NCBI GenBank assembly: GCA_020634135.1
Contig: JACKCG010000002.1
Coordinates: forward strand, 663,553 to 727,552
Direction of reading: 5' to 3'
Source: Anaerolineaceae bacterium
GTDB taxonomy: Bacteria; Chloroflexota; Anaerolineae; Aggregatilineales; Phototrophicaceae
DNA: 64,000 nt
Both the position numbers and the translations under genes were made by a program. Within the stretch, counting starts at the first letter, position 1, and every line of letters starts with the position of its first letter. Shown piece after piece: positions 8,560 through 15,827 of this stretch. Under the pieces are notes generated by a model. That model was given only the letters and a program-made list of their open reading frames with translations, had not been told where the DNA came from and did no database searches.

Positions 8560-10070
8560 CCCTCCGGCCAGCGGGCGAAAATGCGCGTCATGTGCGCCAG
8601 CCGGTGGCGGGCGTCATTCTCGAACCACTCTGCGCCCACGCGCCAGCCCCAGTTGCCGGACTCTTTGCCGGGCGTATTCATGCGGGTATCTTCGCCAAAG
8701 CCGAACACGTCCTGTAGTGGCATCACAAAGGTGTTCGCTACGGACATCATGCCCAACCGGATCATATCCCAGTGCGGTTCCTGGATGTCATGCCCCACAT
8801 ACTCGGTCAGATAACGCTTGCTCCCTTCGTCCGCCTCGCCCCCCAGGAACCAACCGAGTGTCGTATTATTATCATGCGTGCCGGTATAGACCACGCAGTT
8901 CTGAATATAGTTATGTGGCAGGAAGTGGTTTTCTTTGGCTGCCCCGCCCCAGGCGAACTGGAGAATCCGCATTCCTGGCAGCTCAAACTGGTCACGCAGC
9001 GCGACAACTTCCGGCGTAATCACGCCCAGGTCTTCAGCGATAATCGGCAGTTTGCCGAGTTCATCCTGCATGACCTGGAAGAAGTCCGCTCCCGGCCCAT
9101 CTACCCACTGGCCGATCACCGCTGTCGGTTCGCTTGCGGGGATTTCCCAGTAGCCCGCGAATCCCCGGAAGTGGTCAATGCGGGCGATATCCACCTGTTC
9201 CAGCACTGCTTTGATACGCGCCAGCCACCAGCGGTAGCCGCTTGCCTTGAGCCTGTCCCATCTGTAGAGCGGGTTTCCCCATCGCTGCCCGGTTACGCTG
9301 AAGTAATCAGGCGGCACACCGGCCACAACCGTTGGCATCCCTTTCTCATCCAGGTAGAACAGATCGCGGTTAGCCCACACATCACTGCTATCGTGCGCGA
9401 TAAAAATCGGGATGTCCCCGATCAGACGGATTCCCTTGTTATTGGCATAAGTCTTGACCGCCGACCACTGCACGGCGAACTGCCACTGTAAGAAGCGGCG
9501 TTCGTCTATCGCCCCGGCATGTTTGGCGCGCGCCGCGTCCAGCGCTTTGGGGTCACGCAGCCCTTCACTGGCAGGCCATTCTGTCCAGGGCCGGCCACCG
9601 TAGATCGTCTTGAGGGCGACAAACAACGCATAATCATCCAGCCAGCCTGCGTTTGCCTCACACCAGCCTGTAAATGCAGCCTGTTCGCTCTCGGTGGCGC
9701 GCATCTTAAAGCCCTGGTAGGCTTTCGCCAGCATAGCCTGGTGGTAATCAATGACCGGGCCGAAATCTACCGAGTAAATGGGAAAGTCCGGCACATCGTC
9801 TAAATCGTCCGCCGTCAGCCAACCGGCTTCGGCCAGCTTGTCCAGGCTGATAAGCAGTGTATTCCCGGCAAAAGCCGAAAGGGTCTGGTAAGGGGAGTCG
9901 CCGTAGCTGGTCGGCCCCAGTGGGAGTACCTGCCAGTAGGATTGCCCGGTTTCCGCCAGCCAGTCCACAAAAGTAAAAGCCGATTTGCCGAGGTCGCCGA
10001 TCCCATAGCGCCCTGGCAAAGAGGTAGGATGCAGTAAAATGCCACTTGCACGCGGGAAGATAGTCGTCAT
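8556..10070 (-). CDS. malQ: 4-alpha-glucanotransferase (amylomaltase, GH77)
   Basis: The 504-residue protein starts with the typical ASGILLHPTSLPGRYGIGDLG and continues with WQVLPLGPTSYGDSPYQ. Catalytic landmarks are the nucleophile Asp in ARIDHFRGF, the acid/base Glu in IAEDLGVITPEV and the transition-state Asp in TGTHDNNT. It transfers alpha-1,4-glucan segments between oligosaccharides in maltodextrin and glycogen metabolism. The length fits bacterial amylomaltase without extra domains. AAGGAA lies ahead of the ATG. No other glycogen or maltose genes are adjacent. The orphan MalK-type ATPase at 30299 is too distant to link. The 3' end abuts the transposase remnant. Confidence 0.95.
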   Translation of the reverse strand: MTTIFPRASGILLHPTSLPGRYGIGDLGKSAFTFVDWLAETGQSYWQVLPLGPTSYGDSPYQTLSAFAGNTLLISLDKLAEAGWLTADDLDDVPDFPIYSVDFGPVIDYHQAMLAKAYQGFKMRATESEQAAFTGWCEANAGWLDDYALFVALKTIYGGRPWTEWPASEGLRDPKALDAARAKHAGAIDERRFLQWQFAVQWSAVKTYANNKGIRLIGDIPIFIAHDSSDVWANRDLFYLDEKGMPTVVAGVPPDYFSVTGQRWGNPLYRWDRLKASGYRWWLARIKAVLEQVDIARIDHFRGFAGYWEIPASEPTAVIGQWVDGPGADFFQVMQDELGKLPIIAEDLGVITPEVVALRDQFELPGMRILQFAWGGAAKENHFLPHNYIQNCVVYTGTHDNNTTLGWFLGGEADEGSKRYLTEYVGHDIQEPHWDMIRLGMMSVANTFVMPLQDVFGFGEDTRMNTPGKESGNWGWRVGAEWFENDARHRLAHMTRIFARWPEG

Positions 10071-10167
10071 GTGCGTTCCTTGTCATTCTTCTAAAGGTTA
10101 TCCAAACACCGGTGAGGATTATAACGCATCGTGGCGCTGATGTGGCAGTGTGAAGCAGGCAGGCAGC

Positions 10168-10198
10168 GGACAAGGGGCCAGAGTGACGCCCCTTGTCC
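10168..10198 (-). terminator. Hairpin downstream of the ABC-2 permease gene
   Basis: A perfect 11-bp stem GGACAAGGGGC/GCCCCTTGTCC with a 9-base loop lies 30 bp beyond the stop of the minus-strand permease gene. No U-tract follows in either direction, so it is either a Rho-assisted 3'-end hairpin or a transcript stabiliser rather than a classical intrinsic terminator. Confidence 0.4.
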
Positions 10199-10227
10199 TG
10201 ATCCGAAATGTACCGTTATTTGCTCGC

Positions 10228-11037
10228 TTATACGGCTAAGTCCCGCTGCTGGAAGAAGAAGATGCCCAGCCCCACCAGAACCGCCGTAATGACGGAAAGC
10301 AGCACGAAGTCCCCCCACAGAATCCCCTCGCGCATAATCTGGATGCTGTGGTGATACGTGAAGAAGGAGAACGGCTTCACCGGGCCGAGCGCTTCGGTAG
10401 CAACCTCTGAGAGGGTGGTAATCATGTATGACGCGATGATAATCCCCCCGGCTATCCCCCCGGCTGCCCCGCGTGATCGGGTGACGGTTCCCAGCAGCAG
10501 CGCCAGCCCCGCCATCAGGGCGGAAATCGGCAGCATTGCCAGCGAACCTTCGGCCAATCGTATCGGAGAAACCGTCATCTCCGGTGTGATGAGCAGGCCG
10601 ACCAGCCCCAGGGCGAAGTTGATCCCCAGAATCAGCAGCGTGGTAACGACAATTGCCAGGAACTTCTCCACGATGACCTGCCAGCGCGGAGTAGGCGTGC
10701 TCATCAGCAGGTCAATTGTGCCGCGTTCCTCCTCCCCGGCGGTGACGTTCAACCCCAGCATGACCAGATAAATCGCCAGGTAGAGTGGGGTGAAGGCGAC
10801 CACATAGATGGCGATGAATCCTTCGGGCGTCAGGAAGGCGGCGGCGTCTGCGGCTTCTCCCAGCAAGGCTTTGTAGATCGGGTTTTCCATCATCTGCGCG
10901 AAGCCTTCAAACTCGGTAATTGTCGGGAACAGGGCCACAATCAGCATTGTGATTAACCCGATGCCAACGCCCCAGCCGATAATCCCCATACGTGAATCCC
11001 AGAGTGTGCGTTTGAAGATGATACCAGGGTTATTCAT
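10228..11037 (-). CDS. ABC-2 type transporter permease (exporter membrane subunit)
   Basis: The 269-residue protein has about six hydrophobic segments. The first is near residues 15-40; others include YVVAFTPLYLAIYLVMLGL and VTTLLILGINFALGLVGLLI, ending with SVITAVLVGLGIFFFQ. The cytoplasmic EEERGTIDLLMSTPTPRWQVIVEKF stretch in the middle is characteristic of ABC-2 permeases. It overlaps the upstream ATPase gene by 4 bp (ATGA). Together they make a NatAB- or DrrAB-like exporter. Substrate is unknown; such pairs export drugs, lipids, sodium or peptides. The gene is followed by a strong hairpin at 10168-10198. Confidence 0.88.
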   Translation of the reverse strand: MNNPGIIFKRTLWDSRMGIIGWGVGIGLITMLIVALFPTITEFEGFAQMMENPIYKALLGEAADAAAFLTPEGFIAIYVVAFTPLYLAIYLVMLGLNVTAGEEERGTIDLLMSTPTPRWQVIVEKFLAIVVTTLLILGINFALGLVGLLITPEMTVSPIRLAEGSLAMLPISALMAGLALLLGTVTRSRGAAGGIAGGIIIASYMITTLSEVATEALGPVKPFSFFTYHHSIQIMREGILWGDFVLLSVITAVLVGLGIFFFQQRDLAV

Positions 11038-11942
11038 GATTGCTTGTCCTCCCCGTAATATTCCAGGAAGATTTCTTCCAGGGTGGGTTCTTCGTAAGCC
11101 ATGTCTACCACATGATGCTGGGCGGCGGCCTTAATCACCGGGTCAAGCTCGCCCGTGACGCGCAGGCGAATAGTGCCATTGTGGTGAGTGACATCGGAAA
11201 CGCCCGGCAGAGTCTCAAACCGGGTTGGGTCGGCCTGACCACTGACCCGCAGAGTCATCCAGCGGAAGCGCACCTGTTTCAGGTCGCTGATCCGCTCGAC
11301 AGCCCGCAGCCGTCCTTCCCGCAGGATGCCCACCCGGTCACAGGTAGCTTCCACTTCCGGCAGGTTGTGGGATGACATAAACACCGTTCGACCTTCTGCC
11401 GCCACTTCACGCATCAGTTTGTGGAATGTCTGCTGCACCAGCGGGTCGAGGCCGTTGGTTGGCTCGTCCAGGATGAGCAGCTCGGGCTTGTGCATGAGCG
11501 CCTGAATCAGTCCCAGCTTGCGTTTCATACCAGAAGAACAGGCTTTGACCTTGCGTGTCATGTCCATCTCCAACCGGACGGCCAGTTCGCTGACATAGCG
11601 CTCATCAACGCCATTCCGCAGTCCGCCCAGGTACCGCACGACCTCCCATCCGGTCATCTGATTCCATAGGGATAGTTCGCCCGGCAGATTGCCAATATTG
11701 CGGTGGAGCGCCACGCTTTGCGCCTGGGCATCCAGTCCCAGCACGGTGGATTTTCCGCCGGTTGGACGGATGAAGTCGAGCAGCAGTCGGATCGTGGTGG
11801 TTTTACCCGCGCCGTTTGGCCCCAGGTAGCCGAAGATTTCACCGCGCTGTACGTCCAGATTCAGGTTGTCCAGTGCCAGCAGTTTGCCGTAGCGTTTGGT
11901 CAACCTCTCGGTATGGATCACAATATCTGGTGAGGAACGCAT
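11034..11942 (-). CDS. ABC exporter ATP-binding protein (ABC-2 partner)
   Basis: The 302-residue ATPase has Walker A GPNGAGKTTT near residue 40, a signature reading SSGMKRKLGL in place of LSGGQ, Walker B LLILDEPTNGLDP and the switch His in SSHNLPEVE. The altered signature is common in the NatA/CcmA exporter branch. The C-terminal about 80 residues form the extra regulatory domain usual for this branch. An AAGGGGTG lies just before the ATG. Its stop overlaps the permease start by 4 bp, so the two are co-translated. No regulator gene is adjacent, and the transported substrate cannot be inferred. Confidence 0.9.
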   Translation of the reverse strand: MRSSPDIVIHTERLTKRYGKLLALDNLNLDVQRGEIFGYLGPNGAGKTTTIRLLLDFIRPTGGKSTVLGLDAQAQSVALHRNIGNLPGELSLWNQMTGWEVVRYLGGLRNGVDERYVSELAVRLEMDMTRKVKACSSGMKRKLGLIQALMHKPELLILDEPTNGLDPLVQQTFHKLMREVAAEGRTVFMSSHNLPEVEATCDRVGILREGRLRAVERISDLKQVRFRWMTLRVSGQADPTRFETLPGVSDVTHHNGTIRLRVTGELDPVIKAAAQHHVVDMAYEEPTLEEIFLEYYGEDKQS

Positions 11943-12242
11943 ATTGCACCCCTTAAATCAACATAGAGCAGAGCCGCCCGGTTGGCGGCGTTTCAGAAAG
12001 TAAGGATATTAGATAAGGCTAAATATATAATCAGCCTGATCTAATAAATACATTGTCATGATAGCACGCTTTGGGGTTCATCACCCCCCTAATGATTGGG
12101 GGGTAATGATCTTCCCGAAAACAGGTCAATCCGCGCCCAATTACGGTTTGTTAGGAAAATGCAATCAAATCTTACGCCTTATTACGGCAAGCATGTGTAT
12201 AATAATTTTTAATTACAATCTATTTTGAATTGGGAATGTACC
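11943..12242. other. Divergent intergenic region with G/C-tract inverted repeat
   Basis: This AT-rich spacer separates the ABC exporter operon (minus) from a histidine kinase operon (plus). It holds an inverted repeat ACCCCCC (12083-12089) and GGGGGGT (12098-12104) with an 8-base loop and no T-run, and a good -10-like TATAAT at 12198-12203 with no convincing -35, 45 bp before the kinase start. GGGA at 12232-12235 serves as the ribosome binding site. No small gene is evident. Confidence 0.5.
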
Positions 12243-13718
12243 ATGACCATGAGTACCCCAAATATCCCTACCAACCAGGACTTCGCCAACGAAGTTCGAA
12301 CCGAGCGGCTTGATACGCTCTGGAAAGTGACCCTGATAGGCTGTTTCGTTGCCTTCTGGATTCTGTTCAGCATTGGGACGCTGCAAAAGTACAATGTTAT
12401 GGGCTGGATGATGGTCATTCTTAGCGCAGCAATAGGCTGCCTGGGAGCGCGGACCTTCCTGGCGCGTGAAAAATTCTACTTTGCAGTCTGGTCATATGCG
12501 CTTGGCACGGCTGTTGCCGTAGGCATCGCACTGGGCAGCGGAGACGCCGTTGCTGTGCAGCTCATGCCATTTGTATTCCCGGTAATCGTGTTCATCGTTG
12601 GTCTGCTGGTCGCGCCATCCAATACGTTCATCCTGGCGATAATCAGCACGCTGACGATCATTTTTGCGCCATTTATCGGGCAGGGGAATTTCGACTCCCT
12701 GGGGGCACACCAGGTTTTTGCCATCCTGCTGATTTTTCTGAGCGCCTTGCTGGCAGCACAAAGCAGCGGGGAGCTTTTTGCTGTTACGGAATGGGCGCTG
12801 CAAAATTACCAGAAAGAGCGCAAGACGACTCAGGCCCTTTTTGATAACCGGCAGCTGCTGGAGCGTACTCTGCTGCGTACCCAGGCCCTTTCTGAGGAGC
12901 TTCAGGAAACGAACCAGCAGCTTGAGTTTGCTCGTGCCGCTGCCGAAGAGGCCAAGCATTATCGCGGTCAGTTCCTTGCCAATATGAGCCATGAACTGCG
13001 AACCCCGCTCAATGCGATCATTGGCTTCAGTGAAACCATGCTGAGTTTTCCATCCATGTATGATGGCGTGTCGCTGCCGGATGCCTACCAGAGCGATCTG
13101 GGGCAGATTCACACCAGCGGGCGGCAGCTTCTCAGTTTGATTAACGACATTCTGGATATTTCCAGGGTGGATGCCGGTAAGCTCGATATTCGCTCTGAAC
13201 GTGTACGCATTCAGCCGGTGGCTGATATGGTGCTCTCCACCGCTGCCGGGTTGATAGGGAAAAAGCCTATCCGTCTGGAGACCGACCTGGCCGCTGATCT
13301 GCCTGATCTGCTGGCCGATGAAAGCCGGGTTCGCCAGGTGCTGCTCAATCTGTTCAGCAACGCGGCTAAGTTTACCGAGACGGGTTCGATCACCCTGATT
13401 GGTCGTACCGATGGCGAAGGTGTGCGCTTGAGTGTCAAGGATACCGGCAGCGGTATTGATGCCAAGAATCACGCCTTGATTTTTGAGGAATTTAAGCAGG
13501 CAGAATCGATTGGACGCGACCCGCGTTCAGGCGCTGGTCTGGGGTTGGCGATTTCGCGCCAACTGCTGAATTTAATGGACGGGCGTATCTGGGTGGAGAG
13601 TGAAGTGGGCAAAGGGAGTACGTTTCATGTGTGGCTGCCGCGTTATCCGGAAGGCATGGATACCAGGCCGCGCCCTTTGATGGTCTTGAATTCGGTTAAG
13701 CAGGAAGAGAGGGGTTGA
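12243..13718 (+). CDS. Membrane sensor histidine kinase (HisKA-HATPase)
   Basis: About six membrane helices (residues about 20-185) form an integral sensor without a large periplasmic loop. A coiled-coil linker (about 190-250, QALSEELQETNQQLEFARAAAEEA) leads to the H-box FLANMSHELRTPLNAIIGFSE. N-box NLFSNAAKFTE, G1 KDTGSGID and G2 RSGAGLGLAIS follow. The in-frame TTG at 12225 is an alternative; ATG 12243 has GGGA 7 bp upstream and is preferred. The kinase lacks its own receiver, and the response regulator begins 2 bp after its stop. The pair is expected to form a phosphorelay. The sensed signal is unknown. Confidence 0.92.
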   Translation: MTMSTPNIPTNQDFANEVRTERLDTLWKVTLIGCFVAFWILFSIGTLQKYNVMGWMMVILSAAIGCLGARTFLAREKFYFAVWSYALGTAVAVGIALGSGDAVAVQLMPFVFPVIVFIVGLLVAPSNTFILAIISTLTIIFAPFIGQGNFDSLGAHQVFAILLIFLSALLAAQSSGELFAVTEWALQNYQKERKTTQALFDNRQLLERTLLRTQALSEELQETNQQLEFARAAAEEAKHYRGQFLANMSHELRTPLNAIIGFSETMLSFPSMYDGVSLPDAYQSDLGQIHTSGRQLLSLINDILDISRVDAGKLDIRSERVRIQPVADMVLSTAAGLIGKKPIRLETDLAADLPDLLADESRVRQVLLNLFSNAAKFTETGSITLIGRTDGEGVRLSVKDTGSGIDAKNHALIFEEFKQAESIGRDPRSGAGLGLAISRQLLNLMDGRIWVESEVGKGSTFHVWLPRYPEGMDTRPRPLMVLNSVKQEERG

Positions 13719-13720
13719 TC

Positions 13721-14377
13721 GTGCGTATCTTGTATGTAGAAGATAACCCGGCAAATCTTTCTCTGGTGGAACGTGTGGCGCGAATTGGCAAGCACGATGT
13801 CGTCACTTATATGAATGGCACAACGGCGCTGGAGAACTTTGAACGTGACCAACCGGATATTGTGCTGATGGATATTCAGCTACCCGGCTCTTTGACCGGG
13901 TTGGACGTGGTGCGTAGACTCCGGGCTGACGGGCATAAGCTGCCGATTATTGCGGTGACAGCCTATGCGATGGTTGGTGATCGTGAACGCTGCCTGGCTG
14001 CCGGATGTGACGAATATATCGCCAAACCGCTGCCCATCGCTGATCTGGTGACACTGTTTGAAAGGTTTTCCTCCCGCATTCCTTCACCAGCGGCGGCAGA
14101 GACGGTGGCCGCAAAACCGAAAACGCCCGATACACCCGAACCGGCGGGCGTGCCGGGCCAGATGAGTCCCTTATTCATACCTAAAGCATCTGACTCTGAC
14201 CGGCTGGCGTCTGCGTCCCCGGCGCTGAATGTGCCGCTGCCTAAGACAGAACATAGTGCTTCCCCGGAAGAAAAGCCGCCTGTCCTTACGAATACGCCTC
14301 TGGCTGAGGCGAAAACCGAAGAGGGCAGCGCCTCCGCGCCGGATGCCGTATCGCCCTCCGCCGATAAGCAGGATTAG
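13721..14377 (+). CDS. Single-receiver response regulator with long disordered tail
   Basis: A CheY-like receiver occupies residues about 1-122. The acidic patch is VEDN, the phosphoacceptor Asp lies in VLMDIQLPGSLTG, the conserved Thr/Ala in IAVTAYAM and the Lys in YIAKPLP. The remaining about 95 residues are rich in Pro, Ala, Glu and Ser with no recognisable output domain or DNA-binding helix. TTG 13715 is an alternative start, but GTG 13721 sits 6 bp after GAGAGGGG and gives the standard MRILYVEDN N-terminus. It follows the kinase directly. It probably works by protein-protein contact (Spo0F/CheY style). The tail may be a flexible tether. Confidence 0.9.
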   Translation: MRILYVEDNPANLSLVERVARIGKHDVVTYMNGTTALENFERDQPDIVLMDIQLPGSLTGLDVVRRLRADGHKLPIIAVTAYAMVGDRERCLAAGCDEYIAKPLPIADLVTLFERFSSRIPSPAAAETVAAKPKTPDTPEPAGVPGQMSPLFIPKASDSDRLASASPALNVPLPKTEHSASPEEKPPVLTNTPLAEAKTEEGSASAPDAVSPSADKQD

Positions 14378-14388
14378 CCGAGGTACGG

Positions 14389-15252
14389 TTAGAAGTTCCC
14401 TGCGTACCCGCAAAGTGCCAGTGCTCCCGGCCCGGTATGGACGCCCATCACCGGTGACGTGATGGCTGTCACCATTTCCACCGGCTGGTAATCCTGCTGG
14501 ATGCGGTCAGCCACTTCGCGGGCCAATGCTGGCACATTACCGTGCATCACGGCGACGTGCAGGGGCTGGCTGGTATCAAGCCGGCTGAAAAAAGTTGTAT
14601 ACATCTTCTCGAGTGCCTGTCCCCGGGTGCGGGTGCGGGAATTAGGTTCGATCCTGCCCGTCTGGTGGTCAACGTGCAGCAGCGGCTTCAGGTCAAGAAT
14701 CGTCCCTACCCAGCGAGCCGCCAGGCTAATGCGCCCGCCTTTTTGCAGATATTCAAGCGTATCCACGTAGAGCAGTGTGACGGTGCTGGCGCGTACCCGT
14801 TCGGCGGCAGCCAGGATGTCGGCAGTGCTGCCTCCGGCGTCACGAATACGGGCGGCGGCCATCAACTGCCAACCGAGGCTCATTGAATTGGCTTTGGAGT
14901 CCACAATCGTTACCGGAAAATCTACCATCTCACCGGCCAGCCGGGCTGAATTGTAGGTGTTGCTCATTTGTCCGCTGATGGTGAAGATAATCGCTTCGGC
15001 TGCGCCGCTGGCCTGCGCCTGCTGGATCGCGGCCACAAAGTCCGCCGGAGTGGGCTGTGACGTAGTGGGATAGGCTGAATCGCTGATAAGGCGCTGGTAG
15101 AAGGCATCCGCCTGGATGTCCACCCGGTCGCGCAGGAGTTGTGACCCCCAGATAAGCTGCATGGGCACGACCTGAAGACCATACTGAGCGATCTTATCGT
15201 CCGGCAGATCGCAGGTGCTGTCAGTGATAATTGCGATAGCATTTTGAGACAT
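14389..15252 (-). CDS. DegV family fatty-acid-binding protein
   Basis: About 287 residues with the DegV signature AIITDSTCDLPDD at the N-terminus, YPTTSQPTPADF, TISGQMSNTYNSA, DSKANSMSLGWQ and the C-terminal VMGVHTGPGALAL. DegV/FakB proteins bind a fatty acid and present it to the FakA kinase for phosphorylation before phospholipid synthesis. An in-frame non-ATG extension to 15297 exists, but ATG 15252 gives the family-standard start. It is convergent with the response regulator, leaving an 11-bp gap. No fakA partner is in the window, so the fatty-acid role is by family only. Confidence 0.93.
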   Translation of the reverse strand: MSQNAIAIITDSTCDLPDDKIAQYGLQVVPMQLIWGSQLLRDRVDIQADAFYQRLISDSAYPTTSQPTPADFVAAIQQAQASGAAEAIIFTISGQMSNTYNSARLAGEMVDFPVTIVDSKANSMSLGWQLMAAARIRDAGGSTADILAAAERVRASTVTLLYVDTLEYLQKGGRISLAARWVGTILDLKPLLHVDHQTGRIEPNSRTRTRGQALEKMYTTFFSRLDTSQPLHVAVMHGNVPALAREVADRIQQDYQPVEMVTAITSPVMGVHTGPGALALCGYAGNF

Positions 15253-15336
15253 GGTACACTTTCTGTATCGCTTCAACTTTATGCAATAACTATACAATAC
15301 TTATGCAGATTGTAAAGGCTATCAAATTAGAAAACC

Positions 15337-15723
15337 ATGAACGCAACACAGAAGGTACAAATTCAGCAGGCGTTAGCCACCGAACGATTAATTGACATCA
15401 CGACAATCGGGCGGACAAGCGGGCAGCCACGCCGCATCGAAATCTTCTTCCACAGCGTGGCCGGGGTACTGTATATCACTGGTTCACCGGGCAAACGTCG
15501 CCACTGGTACGAAAATCTGCTGGCGCATCCCGACTTCACCTTTCATCTCAAGCAAAGTGTGACTGCCGATCTTCCCGCGAGAGCGACCCCGGTGCTGGAT
15601 GAAGACGAACGACGGCGCATTTTAGCCGCGATTCTGGCAAAGATGCCCGATCACGGCGATGAACTGGACGGATGGGTAGCAGCCAGCCCGCTGGTGCGGG
15701 TGGAGATTCCTGCTGTGGACTAA
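15337..15723 (+). CDS. Nitroreductase/deazaflavin-dependent oxidoreductase family protein (DUF385-like)
   Basis: The 128-residue protein has the small split-barrel pattern of the F420-type/DUF385 family: ITTIGRTSGQPRRIEIFFH, LYITGSPGKRRHWYENLLAHP and the C-terminal VRVEIP strand. Members use F420 or other flavins, and many have no assigned reaction. It is divergent from degV (85 bp gap) and separated from the VIT-VWA gene by a terminator for the opposite strand and a palindrome. F420 biosynthesis genes are not visible here, so the cofactor is an inference from the family. Confidence 0.8.
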   Translation: MNATQKVQIQQALATERLIDITTIGRTSGQPRRIEIFFHSVAGVLYITGSPGKRRHWYENLLAHPDFTFHLKQSVTADLPARATPVLDEDERRRILAAILAKMPDHGDELDGWVAASPLVRVEIPAVD

Positions 15724-15744
15724 CAAAAAAGCCCGTTTCCGGGC
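15724..15744 (-). terminator. Intrinsic terminator of the VIT-VWA gene
   Basis: Read on the minus strand, GCCCG-GAAA-CGGGC is followed by TTTTTTG. This is a compact stem of 5 bp with a GNRA-like loop and a U-tract, located about 85 bp beyond the stop of the minus-strand VIT-VWA gene. Confidence 0.75.
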
Positions 15745-15772
15745 ATGTTCAAAGGTAGACAATTTCATCGTA

Positions 15773-15801
15773 GTAGGGGAGGGTCTCAGACCCTCCCCTA
15801 C
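15773..15801. repeat. REP-like palindrome, second member
   Basis: A perfect palindrome with 14-bp arms GTAGGGGAGGGTCT (15773-15786) and AGACCCTCCCCTAC (15788-15801) around a single C. It shares the outer GTAGGGG/CCCCTAC with the palindrome inside the transposase remnant at 8317-8345 while the inner bases differ. It sits between the terminator and the 3' end of the VIT-VWA gene. Confidence 0.8.
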
Positions 15802-15827
15802 CGCCATCTTGGCGGATTATAATCGCG

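Noticed and set aside
12083..12104. C6/G6 hairpin as a terminator
   Set aside because: No U-run follows on either strand and it lies between divergent genes, so a terminator is not expected. It is kept only as an inverted repeat.
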